Shown here: piece after piece, positions 17,145 to 26,753 of the stretch
Numbering within the stretch: position 1 is the stretch's first letter
Layout: the number at the start of each line of letters is the position of its first letter
Assembly (NCBI GenBank): GCA_016281355.1
Contig: JAEEIL010000032.1
Location: 1 to 64,000, forward strand
Source: Elusimicrobiaceae bacterium
GTDB lineage: Bacteria; Elusimicrobiota; Elusimicrobia; Elusimicrobiales; Elusimicrobiaceae
Length of the DNA: 64,000 nt
Direction of reading: 5' to 3'
Translations under genes and position numbers: made by a program
Notes under the pieces: generated by a model
Seen by the model: only the letters and a program-made list of their open reading frames with translations
Database searches by the model: none
Told to the model about the DNA's origin: nothing

Positions 17145-17179
17145 ATAGTGCTATTTTAGTAAAGATAAAATAGCACTAT
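17145..17179 (-). terminator. Perfect 13-bp hairpin between arnD and gcvT
   Basis: ATAGTGCTATTTT (17145-17157) is perfectly complementary to AAAATAGCACTAT (17167-17179) around a 9-nt loop. On the minus strand it is followed by ATATTTTATATA, a poor but T-rich tail. It may end the arn transcript or act as an attenuator in front of gcvT. A TATAAT lies just downstream at 17138-17133 on the minus strand. Confidence 0.55.
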
Positions 17180-17208
17180 TTAAAGTCGTGATATATTGTG
17201 ATAAATAC

Positions 17209-18105
17209 TTACTTCTGTATAGCGAGTGTGCCGGCACGGCCCTTAAGATATCCAAGAAAAATCTCCCCCTCTTTAGCATCAGTTACATTTTTTGCAACAT
17301 CTTTCAAGGGGCAAATTGTATAACCGCGTTTTAAGGCACCGCGTAAAATAGCTTCAAATTGCTTAATTTTGCTGCGGCCTTCCATTTCCCCATGAACAGT
17401 TATAACATTTAAGCCGGGTTTTAAGGAATTTAAATAGAAATCTGCAATGGTATCGTCATTTATACCGTCAAGGCCTAAAATTTCATCCATCGTAGGTAGT
17501 GTAGAAGATATTTCCAAAGTTTTAAAATTTTGGCCTTCGAAAATCGGGTAAAAAGGAGCTTTGCCTTCGCGCCCGTTACTGACATAATCAAAATTTAAAC
17601 TGTCCAAAGCTGCCAAAGCATTAGATGTTATTTGCCAGCCGGGTGCGGCAAAAGTATGCGGTTTTTGACCGCTTAACTTTTCAAATAATTCCACTGCTTT
17701 TAACAAATCGGCGCGGATCTCGGTATATGACAATTTGGGTAATTTATCTTGCCATTTGACATGATCCCAAGCGTGTACACCGCACTCATGGCCGGCTTTT
17801 ACAGTATCAATAAAAACTTGGGGGTGGTCTTTAACAATCATAGGAGCAGGCAAAAATGTGCCGTACATCATGGTTTTAAGCCCATAGGTGCTTGGGGCTT
17901 TTGTCCTAAACATTTTGCTGATAAAACCTTTCCTAAAAATTCTGAAAATTGCTTTGCCGGAATTATCAGGCCCAAAGGAAAAATAAAAAGTTGCTTTAAG
18001 CCCCAATTCATTTAAAACTTCCACCATGGCAGGCACACCTTTGAGGTAACCCTCTAAAGTATCAACATCAACTTTTACTGCTAAAATATTTTTATTTTCT
18101 GACAT
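17209..18105 (-). CDS. arnD: 4-deoxy-4-formamido-L-arabinose-phosphoundecaprenol deformylase
   Basis: A 298-residue polysaccharide-deacetylase-fold enzyme with close ArnD features: the KVDVDTLEGYLKGVP segment near 11-25, SFGPDNSGKA near 43-52, CGVHAWDHVKWQ near 108-119, AAPGWQ, the TLPTMDE motif and the final VHGEMEG. It removes the formyl group from undecaprenyl-phosphate-L-Ara4FN in the inner membrane. It overlaps arnT by 14 nt and is the last gene of the arn operon. Confidence 0.9.
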   Translation of the reverse strand: MSENKNILAVKVDVDTLEGYLKGVPAMVEVLNELGLKATFYFSFGPDNSGKAIFRIFRKGFISKMFRTKAPSTYGLKTMMYGTFLPAPMIVKDHPQVFIDTVKAGHECGVHAWDHVKWQDKLPKLSYTEIRADLLKAVELFEKLSGQKPHTFAAPGWQITSNALAALDSLNFDYVSNGREGKAPFYPIFEGQNFKTLEISSTLPTMDEILGLDGINDDTIADFYLNSLKPGLNVITVHGEMEGRSKIKQFEAILRGALKRGYTICPLKDVAKNVTDAKEGEIFLGYLKGRAGTLAIQK

Positions 18106-19738
18106 ATAAATTTAGTTCCCTCTCATCATGGCCGATATATTCAAAATTTTCAATACCTGGCACTTGGTTAATATGTTTATCTTTTACTACTATATAAAGT
18201 TTTTGGTTTTCCTGTAAAGGTTTGTTTAAAAATGCTTCAATATTTTCAGGTTCTATAAACCAATTATCTGCATCTTCGGCTTTACTGCGGCCAAAGGCAA
18301 GTTCGCCTTCCCTATTATAAATTGCAATACGGTGTTTTGTATAAAACGGCATATCTTGCTTATAAGTTTGAAAATGCAAGACAATGTCTTGAGGTTGCAA
18401 AAGCGGTTTAAGCATTTTGCTTAAAGTTTTTGTGGACCTTTGCGTTGCAAGAGCACTAAAAAACGGTAAACTTACAGCTAAGAAACAAAATGCGAAAATA
18501 CTATGTACAATAAGCATTTTTTTGGCTTGTTTTTTGTAAACCCAAAAAGAGATACAAAATACAAAACAAAGTGTACAAATTAAAGTAACCGGGGTTTTAT
18601 AAACTAAGGCTTCATTTATACGTTTTAGAGATATAAAACCGTTAAAAATTAAAATAGCACTTATGCATAAAATAACTGTTAAAACAGTAAATACCCAAAG
18701 CCAGATTTTGGTAATTTTTGCATAATCCTTTAAGGCCAAAATATTTTTGGCAATCAAAATTGCCAGTGGCGGAAATACCGGCAAAATATACGGTATGAGT
18801 TTTGAACTGGAAGCCGAGAAAAATAAAGTTATTATAACAACCCACAAAATTAAATAAAGATTAATTTGTTGTTTGCTTAAATAATTTTTTACATTTACAA
18901 ACAAACCCAAAGTCCACGGAAACAAACCGCCGATTATAACAGGTATAAAGAACCAAAAAGGTTCATATCTGTCGTGCATTTTTGTGGCATAGCGTAGGAA
19001 ATGCTCCTGAATAAAAAAGAAGTAAAAAAAGTCCGGGTTCTTTTTGCAAACCATATAAAACGGAGGCACGCATACAAGAAAAAACACCAATATCGCAGGT
19101 GTTAAAAACAAACGTTTTAAAATTTTAAAGTCACGCGTAAAGAGCATAAAAAAGAATATTACGCCGCCCGGCAAAACTATGCCGATTAAGCCTTTTGACA
19201 AAGTAGCTAAAGCCAAAGCAATATAAAAAATGTACAGCCATCTTTTTTTGTTTTCTTTATAAAAAATATAAAAACTAAACAAAGCAAGTGTAAGCAGGGC
19301 AGATAGTGTCATATCAATAATATTTACCCTGGAAAGTGCAAAAAACAAACCGCTTGTTCCAAGAATTACAGTTGATAAATTTGCAGTATTTTCATCTTCA
19401 AATTTGCGGGCAACAAACCATGTCAAAAATATGGACATTAAACCCATTATCACAGAAGTAAACCTTGCACCGAATTCATTTTGCCCGAAAACGGCGAAAG
19501 AGGCAGCGGTAAACCAATAATAAAGTGGTGGCTTTTCAAAATACAAAACATGATTTAGACGCGGAGTTAAAAAATCACCGCTTTCAAGCATTTCACGCGG
19601 TATTTCAGCGTAGCGGCCTTCGTCCGGGTTCATTAAACCGTAACCGCCGATATTACAAAAGTACAACATGACAAAAGCAATAAAGATAAAATATTTTAAA
19701 TTGCGTTTGTCCGTAAAAAACTTGATTATATTTTGCAT
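18092..19738 (-). CDS. arnT: Lipid A 4-amino-4-deoxy-L-arabinose transferase (GT83 family)
   Basis: A 548-residue polytopic membrane glycosyltransferase. The first periplasmic loop has the GT-C motif NPDEGRYAEIPREML near 37-51 and the YFEKPPLYYW segment, both conserved in ArnT. About twelve hydrophobic helices are followed by a roughly 100-residue C-terminal periplasmic domain. ArnT moves L-Ara4N from undecaprenyl phosphate to lipid A phosphates, lowering the negative charge and cationic-peptide binding. It abuts arnA(decarboxylase) with no gap and overlaps arnD. A transferase for another sugar is possible, but the operon argues for L-Ara4N. Confidence 0.87.
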   Translation of the reverse strand: MQNIIKFFTDKRNLKYFIFIAFVMLYFCNIGGYGLMNPDEGRYAEIPREMLESGDFLTPRLNHVLYFEKPPLYYWFTAASFAVFGQNEFGARFTSVIMGLMSIFLTWFVARKFEDENTANLSTVILGTSGLFFALSRVNIIDMTLSALLTLALFSFYIFYKENKKRWLYIFYIALALATLSKGLIGIVLPGGVIFFFMLFTRDFKILKRLFLTPAILVFFLVCVPPFYMVCKKNPDFFYFFFIQEHFLRYATKMHDRYEPFWFFIPVIIGGLFPWTLGLFVNVKNYLSKQQINLYLILWVVIITLFFSASSSKLIPYILPVFPPLAILIAKNILALKDYAKITKIWLWVFTVLTVILCISAILIFNGFISLKRINEALVYKTPVTLICTLCFVFCISFWVYKKQAKKMLIVHSIFAFCFLAVSLPFFSALATQRSTKTLSKMLKPLLQPQDIVLHFQTYKQDMPFYTKHRIAIYNREGELAFGRSKAEDADNWFIEPENIEAFLNKPLQENQKLYIVVKDKHINQVPGIENFEYIGHDERELNLYVRK

Positions 19739-20770
19739 CTATTTAATTTTGCCCTTTTTAAAATCTTTAAGATACAAGGCAAGTGTTTTGCGTACCATTT
19801 CTTTCAAAGAAATTTTCGGTTCCCAACCGAAAGTATTGCGCATATTATCAATGCTGGGCAAGCGGTCCTGTGCATCCTGATAAGTACCGCCGTAATATTG
19901 TTTTGCATCTTGCACAACAATTTGCGCTTTATCTGCCATGGGTTTGTACTCTTTAAACTCTTTCATTGTTTCAACAATGGTGTAAGCAAGTTCTTTAATG
20001 GAATGATTGTTTTTAGGGTTACCTATATTAAAAATTTTGCCGTCTGCTTTACCGCCTTTATTTTCAATAATGAGCATTAAAGCATCAAGGCAGTCATCAA
20101 TATAAGTAAAACTTCTGCGTTGTTCGCCACCGTTAACTAAAACAAGGGGGCGGCCTGTTACGACATCATAAAACATTTGTGTGATACTTCTTGCCGCACG
20201 ATTTTTTGCATCTTCAAAAGTGTCAAGGCGTGTACCTACCCAATTAAAAGGCCTGATTAAAGTATATTTTAAGCCTTGTTCCTGCGCATACGCTGCAATA
20301 ACGCGGTCCATCATTTGTTTACCGCAGGAATAAATCCAGCGCATTTTGTTTATCGGGCCTGTCATTAATGGGGAAGTTTCCTCATTTAAAACTTTATCCG
20401 GGCTCATGCCGTAAACTTCGGATGTAGACGGGAAAATAACCCTCTTATTATGTTTAACGCACATACGGACAACTTTTAAATTTTGTTCAAAATCAAGTTC
20501 AAAAGTCCACACAGGTTTTTTAATATAGTACATCGGTTTTGCAACACCGACTAAAGGTAAAACCACATCCGCTTCTTTGACCTGGTTTTCAATCCAGCGG
20601 TCGGCCTTAAAAATATCACCTTTTTTAAAAGTAAAATTAGGGTGTTTTAAACCTTTTAAATTGCGTCTTGCATAGTCAAAAGCAACCACTTTCCAATCGG
20701 TAGTATTTAAAATCCTTTCAGTTAAATGTGAACCGATAAAACCATCAGCACCAAGTATTAAAACTTTCAT
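19739..20770 (-). CDS. arnA: UDP-glucuronic acid oxidative decarboxylase (ArnA dehydrogenase half)
   Basis: A 343-residue SDR enzyme matching the C-terminal half of enterobacterial ArnA. Its NAD motif is GADGFIGSHL near 7-16. DVVLPLVGVAKP, FELDFEQNLK, FPSTSEVYGM and the YSCGK catalytic Tyr/Lys pair follow ArnA closely. RPFNWVGTRLD and the GEQRRSF segment (with the catalytic Arg) are present. It oxidises and decarboxylates UDP-glucuronate to UDP-Ara4O. In E. coli this is fused to the formyltransferase; here it is separate and starts 4 nt inside the formyltransferase gene. Confidence 0.9.
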   Translation of the reverse strand: MKVLILGADGFIGSHLTERILNTTDWKVVAFDYARRNLKGLKHPNFTFKKGDIFKADRWIENQVKEADVVLPLVGVAKPMYYIKKPVWTFELDFEQNLKVVRMCVKHNKRVIFPSTSEVYGMSPDKVLNEETSPLMTGPINKMRWIYSCGKQMMDRVIAAYAQEQGLKYTLIRPFNWVGTRLDTFEDAKNRAARSITQMFYDVVTGRPLVLVNGGEQRRSFTYIDDCLDALMLIIENKGGKADGKIFNIGNPKNNHSIKELAYTIVETMKEFKEYKPMADKAQIVVQDAKQYYGGTYQDAQDRLPSIDNMRNTFGWEPKISLKEMVRKTLALYLKDFKKGKIK

Positions 20771-21630
20771 ATAATCTCCTGTACTTCAAAATCTAAAATT
20801 TCCAAATCGTTTGTGGCAGTCGTTATAATGTATGGGTTTTTTGAAATCGTTTTTCCCGGTTCTGCCTGTGTTTTTGCAGGCAAAACTTTAGCACGCCAAA
20901 TAATAATTTTTTTGCCGTTTTCTTCAAAAAACGCACCGGGAAAAGGTTTGGTTACTGCCCTGATTAAATTATAAATTGTTTGCGCATCACTATCCCAATT
21001 TATTAAACCATCTGCCGGAGTGCGACGCCCGAAATATGTGCTTATAGACATATCTTGCTTGCGCGGTTTTAGTTGTTTTGTTTCAATTAAAGGGTAAACT
21101 TCTTTGATAATTTCGCAAGCGGCAGCAGTTACTTTTTTTGTTAAAGTTAATGCAGTGTCCTCGTTATCAATAGGCACAACTTTTTGGCCCACAATATCGC
21201 CGGCATCTGCTTTGGCCACCATATAATGCAAGGTTGCGCCTGTTTCTTTTTCCCCTTTAACTAATACCCAATTTATCGGTGCGCGGCCACGATATTTCGG
21301 CAGTAATGAACCGTGCATATTAAAAGCACCCAAAGGCGCAAGTTTTAAAATTTCATCACTTATTAAAGAACGGTAATAGACTGATAAAATGATATCCGGT
21401 GCTAAAGTTTTGATATTTTGCACATCTTCCGCTGTTAGTTTTTCCGGCGTAAAAGTTTGGATATTATGTTTTTGTGCTAAAAGTTTGACGGAAGGAAACC
21501 AATTTTCTTTAGGGTTATCTTCATAAGTATAAACACCGATGATATTTGCACCCATTTTGATAAGTTCTTCCAAAACGGCGGCACCGGTCATACTGAAACC
21601 GAAAAATAAAAGTTTAGGCCTAGATTCCAT
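20767..21630 (-). CDS. UDP-4-amino-4-deoxy-L-arabinose formyltransferase (ArnA formyltransferase half)
   Basis: I start it at ATG 21630, which has AAGAAG upstream and overlaps arnC by 11 nt; longer in-frame starts would lie deep inside arnC. The product is 287 residues. It matches the N-terminal domain of ArnA: FNMHGSLLPKYRGRAPINW carries the catalytic Asn and His, KADAGDIVGQ the Asp, and TYFGRRTPADGLINWD the second domain. It transfers a formyl group from 10-formyl-tetrahydrofolate to UDP-L-Ara4N. It overlaps the decarboxylase gene by 4 nt, consistent with a fission, or the unfused ancestor, of ArnA. Confidence 0.88.
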   Translation of the reverse strand: MESRPKLLFFGFSMTGAAVLEELIKMGANIIGVYTYEDNPKENWFPSVKLLAQKHNIQTFTPEKLTAEDVQNIKTLAPDIILSVYYRSLISDEILKLAPLGAFNMHGSLLPKYRGRAPINWVLVKGEKETGATLHYMVAKADAGDIVGQKVVPIDNEDTALTLTKKVTAAACEIIKEVYPLIETKQLKPRKQDMSISTYFGRRTPADGLINWDSDAQTIYNLIRAVTKPFPGAFFEENGKKIIIWRAKVLPAKTQAEPGKTISKNPYIITTATNDLEILDFEVQEII

Positions 21631-22555
21631 ATTCTTCTTTAATAACGAATTTGGGGCGTTTTCTGACTTCCTTAAACAAGCGCCCGATATATTCCCCTGT
21701 AATACCGATGGCACTAATCATAAAACCGATTAAGAAAAACAGTATTGCAAACAATGTAAACACACCGTTTGTATCATCAGCCGAAGCACCGTAAATTATA
21801 CGCATAGCAATCAAGTAAGATGCAAGCAAGAAACTTAAACCGGAAATTACCATCCCCGAAATTGTTATAAATTGGAGCGGTACTAAAGAAAAACTTGTCA
21901 TCAAATCAAAATTTAAACTGACAAGACGGAAAAAACTGTATTTTGATTCCCCCTCCATACGCTTGCTGTGGGAAATTTCAATTTCTATTGGGTTTACCGC
22001 AAATTTTTGTGCAAAGGCAGGAATAAATGTTGTGGCTTCTTCGCTTTGTGCAATAATATCGGTTATACGCCTGTCATAAGCGCGCAACATGCAACCGTAA
22101 TCGTGTATTTTTAAACCTGTAATTTTATTAGTTACAATATTTACGATTTTAGAGGCAAATTTTCTAAAAAAAGGATCGTCCCTTTTTGCGCGGATAGTGC
22201 CGACAACATCATGCCCTTTATCAAATTCCGCAAGCATTTTTTCAATTTCCTCAGGTGGGTTTTGAAGGTCTGCGTCCATTGTTACCACCACATCGCCGGT
22301 TACTTTTGTAAATCCTGCAACTATTGCCATGTGTTGGCCGAAATTACCGTTAAAATCAATAATTTTAACGACATCTTTGCGCTTTTCATACATTTCTTTG
22401 AGTTGTTTAATGCTGTCATCTTTACTGCCGTCATTTACGAAAATTATTTCGTACGGGCGGTTTAATTTATCTAATGCGGGGAAAGTGCGCTCAAAAAGTT
22501 TTGGTAAAGACGCGCTTTCATTATATACGGGTATTACTACTGATAACTTTTTCAT
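21620..22555 (-). CDS. arnC: Undecaprenyl-phosphate 4-deoxy-4-formamido-L-arabinose transferase
   Basis: A 311-residue GT2 enzyme. It has the GT-A domain start VVIPVYNESASLPKL, the DXD-like MDADLQNPPEE motif, and two C-terminal membrane helices (about 230-255 and 263-288), followed by GEYIGRLFKEVRKRP. ArnC loads L-Ara4FN onto undecaprenyl phosphate. The fold alone also fits other polyprenyl-phosphate sugar transferases such as GtrB; position between arnB and arnA supports ArnC. It overlaps arnB by 4 nt. Confidence 0.87.
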   Translation of the reverse strand: MKKLSVVIPVYNESASLPKLFERTFPALDKLNRPYEIIFVNDGSKDDSIKQLKEMYEKRKDVVKIIDFNGNFGQHMAIVAGFTKVTGDVVVTMDADLQNPPEEIEKMLAEFDKGHDVVGTIRAKRDDPFFRKFASKIVNIVTNKITGLKIHDYGCMLRAYDRRITDIIAQSEEATTFIPAFAQKFAVNPIEIEISHSKRMEGESKYSFFRLVSLNFDLMTSFSLVPLQFITISGMVISGLSFLLASYLIAMRIIYGASADDTNGVFTLFAILFFLIGFMISAIGITGEYIGRLFKEVRKRPKFVIKEEYGI

Positions 22556-23721
22556 TTTAAATGCTCTTTTAATATTTGTTTGGTGGTGTTTATTACATCT
22601 TCAACATCTTGCTCGGTCATAGCCGGGAATAAAGGTAAAGACACAATATGTTCACCCACATATTCGGCTTCCGGGTAATCTTTAACATTCCAGCCGAAGG
22701 CCTTTTGATAATAACTGAATGTCGGTATTGCCTGATAATGCAAAGCAGTGCCGATATTTTGCTCGCCCATAAGTTTCATAAATTCATCACGGGTGATATT
22801 TAAAACTTCGGTATCGATTAAAGGTGTAAAAATGTGCCAAGAGTGCAAATCGCCCTTATTAACCGGTGCAGGCAAAATTAAACCTTTTGTATCTTTAAAG
22901 GCATCCATATATTTTGCCACAATTTCCGTTCGGCGTTTATTAAAATAATCAAGTTGCTTCATTTGGGAAATACCGATTGCCGCCTGAATATCAAGCATAT
23001 TGTATTTTAATCCCAAAAGTGAAATATCATAATGCGTTTTGCCTTTTGCGGCATAACGGTTCCAAGCACCTTTGCTCATACCGTTTTGGCGCATAATATA
23101 AACGGCCTCAGCGGCGGCTTCATCACTTAAACAGACCATACCGCCTTCGCCGGTAGTAATATTTTTTGTGGGATGGAAACTAAAAACTACCGCATTTTTG
23201 CCTTCGGTTTTGCCGATTCTTTCCCCTTGATATTTTGCGCCAAGTGCGTGGGCGGCATCTTCAATAATAATTAAATTGTGTTTTTTGGCAATTTCCTTAA
23301 TTGCCTTCATATCACAAGGGCGGCCTGCAAAATGAACGGGCATAATTGCTTTGGTTTTCGGTGTTATTTTTGCCTCAATATTTGCAGGAACAATATTTAA
23401 AGTGCGGCGGTCAATATCAGCTAAAACAGGTGTGGCCCCTGCTAAAATTATGGTGTTTACGGTGGATGCAAATGTCATGGGTGTTGTAATAACTTCGTCC
23501 CCTTTACCGATACCAAGGGCCATTAAAGCCAAGTGTAAACCGGCAGTAGCCGAATTTACCCCAATGCAATACGGGGAAGTTGTAAAATCTTTAAAAACTT
23601 GCTCAAAAGCAATAGTTTTGGGGCCGATTGTCAGCCAACCGCTTTTGATACAGTTGACGACTTCATCAATACCGTCTTGCGCGATACTGGGTTTTGCGAA
23701 AGGCAAAAAAGTTTCTCTCAT
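22552..23721 (-). CDS. arnB: UDP-4-amino-4-deoxy-L-arabinose--oxoglutarate aminotransferase
   Basis: A 389-residue DegT/DnrJ/EryC1-family PLP enzyme. The N-terminus FLPFAKPSIAQDGIDEV is ArnB-like. It also has EDAAHALGAKYQG and SFHPTKNITTGEGG, which holds the PLP lysine. Start chosen at ATG 23721 with GAGGTG upstream; a GTG two codons earlier has no usable ribosome site. It aminates UDP-Ara4O to UDP-L-Ara4N. First gene of the operon arnB-C-A(FT)-A(DH)-T-D; ugd reads away on the other strand. Confidence 0.9.
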   Translation of the reverse strand: MRETFLPFAKPSIAQDGIDEVVNCIKSGWLTIGPKTIAFEQVFKDFTTSPYCIGVNSATAGLHLALMALGIGKGDEVITTPMTFASTVNTIILAGATPVLADIDRRTLNIVPANIEAKITPKTKAIMPVHFAGRPCDMKAIKEIAKKHNLIIIEDAAHALGAKYQGERIGKTEGKNAVVFSFHPTKNITTGEGGMVCLSDEAAAEAVYIMRQNGMSKGAWNRYAAKGKTHYDISLLGLKYNMLDIQAAIGISQMKQLDYFNKRRTEIVAKYMDAFKDTKGLILPAPVNKGDLHSWHIFTPLIDTEVLNITRDEFMKLMGEQNIGTALHYQAIPTFSYYQKAFGWNVKDYPEAEYVGEHIVSLPLFPAMTEQDVEDVINTTKQILKEHLK

Positions 23722-23797
23722 AAACACCTCATTTGTATATGTATATATTATATCAAATTTGGTACAATATAAATATATCGCGAAAGTGGAGATACAT

Positions 23798-25111
23798 ATG
23801 GAAAAAATTTGTATGGTTGGTACAGGCTATGTCGGCTTAGTAAGCGGTGCTTGTTTTGCGCACCTAGGGCATAAAGTTATTTGTGTGGATAATAATAAAA
23901 CCCGTATCGAAAATTTAGATAAAGGCATAATGCCTATTTATGAGAAAGATTTAAAAGAAATTGTTGCCGAAGGTGTAAAAAACGGTAATTTAAGTTTTAC
24001 CACCAGCATGGCACGCGGTGTGGAAGAAAGTAATGTAATCTTCATTACCGTAGGAACACCGGCAGATAAAAAAACCGGGGACCCTGATTTGTCTTTCGTT
24101 TTTGCCGTCGCCAAAGAAATTGCGGAAAACATTAAACAAGATTATAAAGTTATCGTTTTAAAATCTACTGTTCCAATAGGTACCGCAGAAAGTGTTGAAA
24201 GCATAATCAAAAGAAATAACCCTAAAGCAAAATTTGCTGTTGTAACAAACCCTGAATTTTTAAAAGAGGGTTTTGCGGTAGCGGACTTTTTAAACCCGGA
24301 AAGAATTGTAGTCGGTGCAAACGATGAAAAATCTTTAAAAATTATGCTTGATTTATACAAACCTTTAACAGACAAAGGTTTCCATTTGCTTAAAACAGAT
24401 ACTACCACCGCCAATATGATAAAGTATGCATCAAATTCTTTTTTGGCAATGAAGATTATGTTTATAAATGAACTTTCCGATATGTGCGAAAAGGCCGGCT
24501 CAAATATAAGCGACGTTGCAAAAGGTATTGGGTTAGACAGCCGTATCGGCTACAAATTTTTGAACCCGGGGCCCGGTTACGGAGGATCATGTTTCCCTAA
24601 AGACACTATGGCACTTGAACGTATGGCAAAAAAAGTGGACAGCCCACTTAAACTCATTGAAACAACCATTGCCCAAAACAATGCGCGCCGTTTTAAAATG
24701 GTTGGTAAAATAAGTGCTGCATTTGATGATAATTTACGTGGCAAAACGCTTGCGATTTTGGGTATAACTTTTAAAGCCGAAACTGATGACATGCGAGATT
24801 CACCTAGTATCGGCATATTATCCGAACTTAATTTAGCCGGTGCAAACCTAAAAATTTATGACCCGCAAGGTAAAAAACACGGGCCGGAATTTTTCCCTTA
24901 CGCAACTTTCTGTGATAGTACCAAAGAGGCTTTGAAAGGTGCGGACGGTGCAATAATTATTACCGAGTGGAATGAATTTAAGCAATTAACCGCTAAAGAT
25001 TTTAAAGATAATTTAAAAACACCTGTTGTGGTAGATTTACGCAATTTGTATACTTTAGAAAGCATGAAAGGTATTACCTACCACAGTTTAGGCAGAAAAA
25101 CAGTTAAATAA
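23798..25111 (+). CDS. ugd: UDP-glucose 6-dehydrogenase
   Basis: Start at ATG 23798 with GGAGA upstream; the open frame continues 5' but that part is antisense to arnB and not coding. The 437-residue product has the NAD motif GTGYVGLVSGACFAHLG near 7-23, the central NPEFLKEGFAV segment, and the catalytic Cys in PGYGGSCFPKDT. It oxidises UDP-glucose to UDP-glucuronate, the substrate of the ArnA decarboxylase encoded divergently next door. An extended -10 TGGTACAAT ends at 23768. Confidence 0.95.
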   Translation: MEKICMVGTGYVGLVSGACFAHLGHKVICVDNNKTRIENLDKGIMPIYEKDLKEIVAEGVKNGNLSFTTSMARGVEESNVIFITVGTPADKKTGDPDLSFVFAVAKEIAENIKQDYKVIVLKSTVPIGTAESVESIIKRNNPKAKFAVVTNPEFLKEGFAVADFLNPERIVVGANDEKSLKIMLDLYKPLTDKGFHLLKTDTTTANMIKYASNSFLAMKIMFINELSDMCEKAGSNISDVAKGIGLDSRIGYKFLNPGPGYGGSCFPKDTMALERMAKKVDSPLKLIETTIAQNNARRFKMVGKISAAFDDNLRGKTLAILGITFKAETDDMRDSPSIGILSELNLAGANLKIYDPQGKKHGPEFFPYATFCDSTKEALKGADGAIIITEWNEFKQLTAKDFKDNLKTPVVVDLRNLYTLESMKGITYHSLGRKTVK

Positions 25112-25125
25112 AGTAAAATATATTT

Positions 25126-25731
25126 ATGATTAGTCTACTCAAAGGTGAAGTGTTTGATGTGCAAGACCAAAGCGCAATTATACTTTGTGCAGGTGTCGGT
25201 TATGAAGTAAACATGGCACCGCAAAGTATTGCAAGCCTTGAAAAGGGGCAGGAAGTTACCGTTTATGTAACGGAATCGCTTTCCCCCTATGACGGCACTT
25301 CATTATATGGGTTTTTGAGTAAAGACGAAAAGCAATTATTTTTACTTTTTAAAGAAAACATTTCAGGCACAGGGCCTAAAAAAGCAATGGAATTCTTATC
25401 AAAAGCCCTTAGAAGTTTGCCCGATTTCCATAAGGCAATTTCAACAAAAGACCCTAAAATTTTGACTGCGATTTTCGGTTTTACCGCAAAAACCGCACAA
25501 AAACTTATTGACAGTTTAAGTGGTAAAATTGACAGTATTGTAGTACAAGGGGAAGCAAAAATCAAGATGGCGGAAGTGCCTTTTATGACGGAAGTTTTAT
25601 CTGCATTAACTGCTTTAGGGTTTTCCGCAAGTGAAGCCCGCAAAGCACTTGAACGTTTAAACAGTGAGCAAAAAATTTCACCTAATTTAGAAGAAAATAT
25701 TAAAGCGGCTTTAAGGATTTTAAGAAAATGA
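25126..25731 (+). CDS. ruvA: Holliday junction branch migration protein RuvA
   Basis: A 201-residue RuvA: an N-terminal OB domain ([16 protein letters not shown]), a middle helix-hairpin-helix region ([13 protein letters not shown] near 78-90, [10 protein letters not shown]) and a C-terminal helical domain III (about 150-200) that contacts RuvB. It binds Holliday junctions as a tetramer. TAAAAT lies 6 nt before the ATG with no Shine-Dalgarno, so it may be leaderless. It overlaps ruvB by 4 nt (ATGA). Confidence 0.95.
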   Translation: MISLLKGEVFDVQDQSAIILCAGVGYEVNMAPQSIASLEKGQEVTVYVTESLSPYDGTSLYGFLSKDEKQLFLLFKENISGTGPKKAMEFLSKALRSLPDFHKAISTKDPKILTAIFGFTAKTAQKLIDSLSGKIDSIVVQGEAKIKMAEVPFMTEVLSALTALGFSASEARKALERLNSEQKISPNLEENIKAALRILRK

Positions 25732-26753
25732 GTAATGAATATTTAAGTGTTTCAAGAAACCAAGACGAAATGCCGACTTCTTCAATAGAAGCGGCACTTA
25801 GGCCACCGACACTAGCGGAGTTTGTGGGGCAAGAAAGTTTAAAAGAAAACTTGCGCGTTTTTATTGAAGCCGCTAAAGTAAGAAAAGAACCTTTAGACCA
25901 TTGTTTATTTTATTCCCCCCCGGGCCTTGGTAAAACCACTTTATCAAATATTTTGGCACGCGAAATGGGTGTAAATATTAAAGTGACTTCAGGCCCTGTT
26001 TTGGCGCGCCCCGGTGATTTGGCCGCCATGCTTACAACTGAATTAAATGAAGGCGATATTTTATTTATCGACGAAATACACCGCCTTAACCCCGCTGTTG
26101 AAGAAGCACTTTACCCTGCCATGGAAGATTTTACTTTCTTTATAAATACAGGCAAAGGGGCAGGATCTACCACTTTAAAACTTGCAGTTCCGCGCTTTAC
26201 TTTAGTGGGTGCGACAACACGTTCCGGCCTATTAACAGGGCCATTACGCGACCGTTTTGGAATAGTTTTCAATTTAGGTTTTTATGAAGTAAAAGAACTT
26301 GCCGCAATTTTAAAACGCTCAGCAGGGCTTTTGAATATCAAAGCAGATAATGAGGGCCTTGTTGAAATTGCAAAACGCTCACGCGGAACACCGCGTATTG
26401 CAAACCGTCTTTTAAGGCGCGCACGTGATTTTGCACAAGTGCGCGGTAACGGCGTAATTACCGCAGAAATTGCCGTTCTTGCTATGGAAGCGCTTGATAT
26501 TGACAGCGAAGGCCTAGACAGCGTTGATAAAAAAATCTTGGAAGCACTTATTGATAAATTTTCCGGCGGGCCGGTGGGTATGGAAAACTTGGCTATTGCC
26601 GTTTCACAAGAGGCAGATAGTTTAAGTGATGTTATTGAGCCTTATCTTATTAAAGCCGGGTTTATCACACGCACTCCGCGCGGCCGCGTGGCAACTGCAA
26701 AGGCCTACAAACATTTAGGCCGCAAAATGACACCCGAAGGTGGTTTGTTTTAA
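25728..26753 (+). CDS. ruvB: Holliday junction helicase RuvB
   Basis: A 341-residue AAA+ motor. Walker A is [10 protein letters not shown] near 65-74, Walker B is [10 protein letters not shown], and sensor 1 is LVGATTR. The C-terminal winged-helix domain ends in [13 protein letters not shown]. RuvB drives branch migration with RuvA. No ruvC is adjacent. Its stop overlaps the next ATG (TAATG). Confidence 0.97.
   Translation: MSNEYLSVSRNQDEMPTSSIEAALRPPTLAEFVGQESLKENLRVFIEAAKVRKEPLDHCLFYSPPGLGKTTLSNILAREMGVNIKVTSGPVLARPGDLAAMLTTELNEGDILFIDEIHRLNPAVEEALYPAMEDFTFFINTGKGAGSTTLKLAVPRFTLVGATTRSGLLTGPLRDRFGIVFNLGFYEVKELAAILKRSAGLLNIKADNEGLVEIAKRSRGTPRIANRLLRRARDFAQVRGNGVITAEIAVLAMEALDIDSEGLDSVDKKILEALIDKFSGGPVGMENLAIAVSQEADSLSDVIEPYLIKAGFITRTPRGRVATAKAYKHLGRKMTPEGGLF

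Noticed and set aside
17108-17208. Glycine riboswitch before gcvT
   Set aside because: Only about 100 nt separate arnD and gcvT, and they contain a simple hairpin, a -10 box and a ribosome site; no tandem glycine aptamer cores can fit or be seen.
17209-23721. ArnE/ArnF flippase inside the arn operon
   Set aside because: All genes of the run are accounted for and no small four-helix protein lies between them.
23351-23797. N-terminal extension of ugd
   Set aside because: The extension is antisense to arnB; the family N-terminus and a Shine-Dalgarno place the start at 23798.
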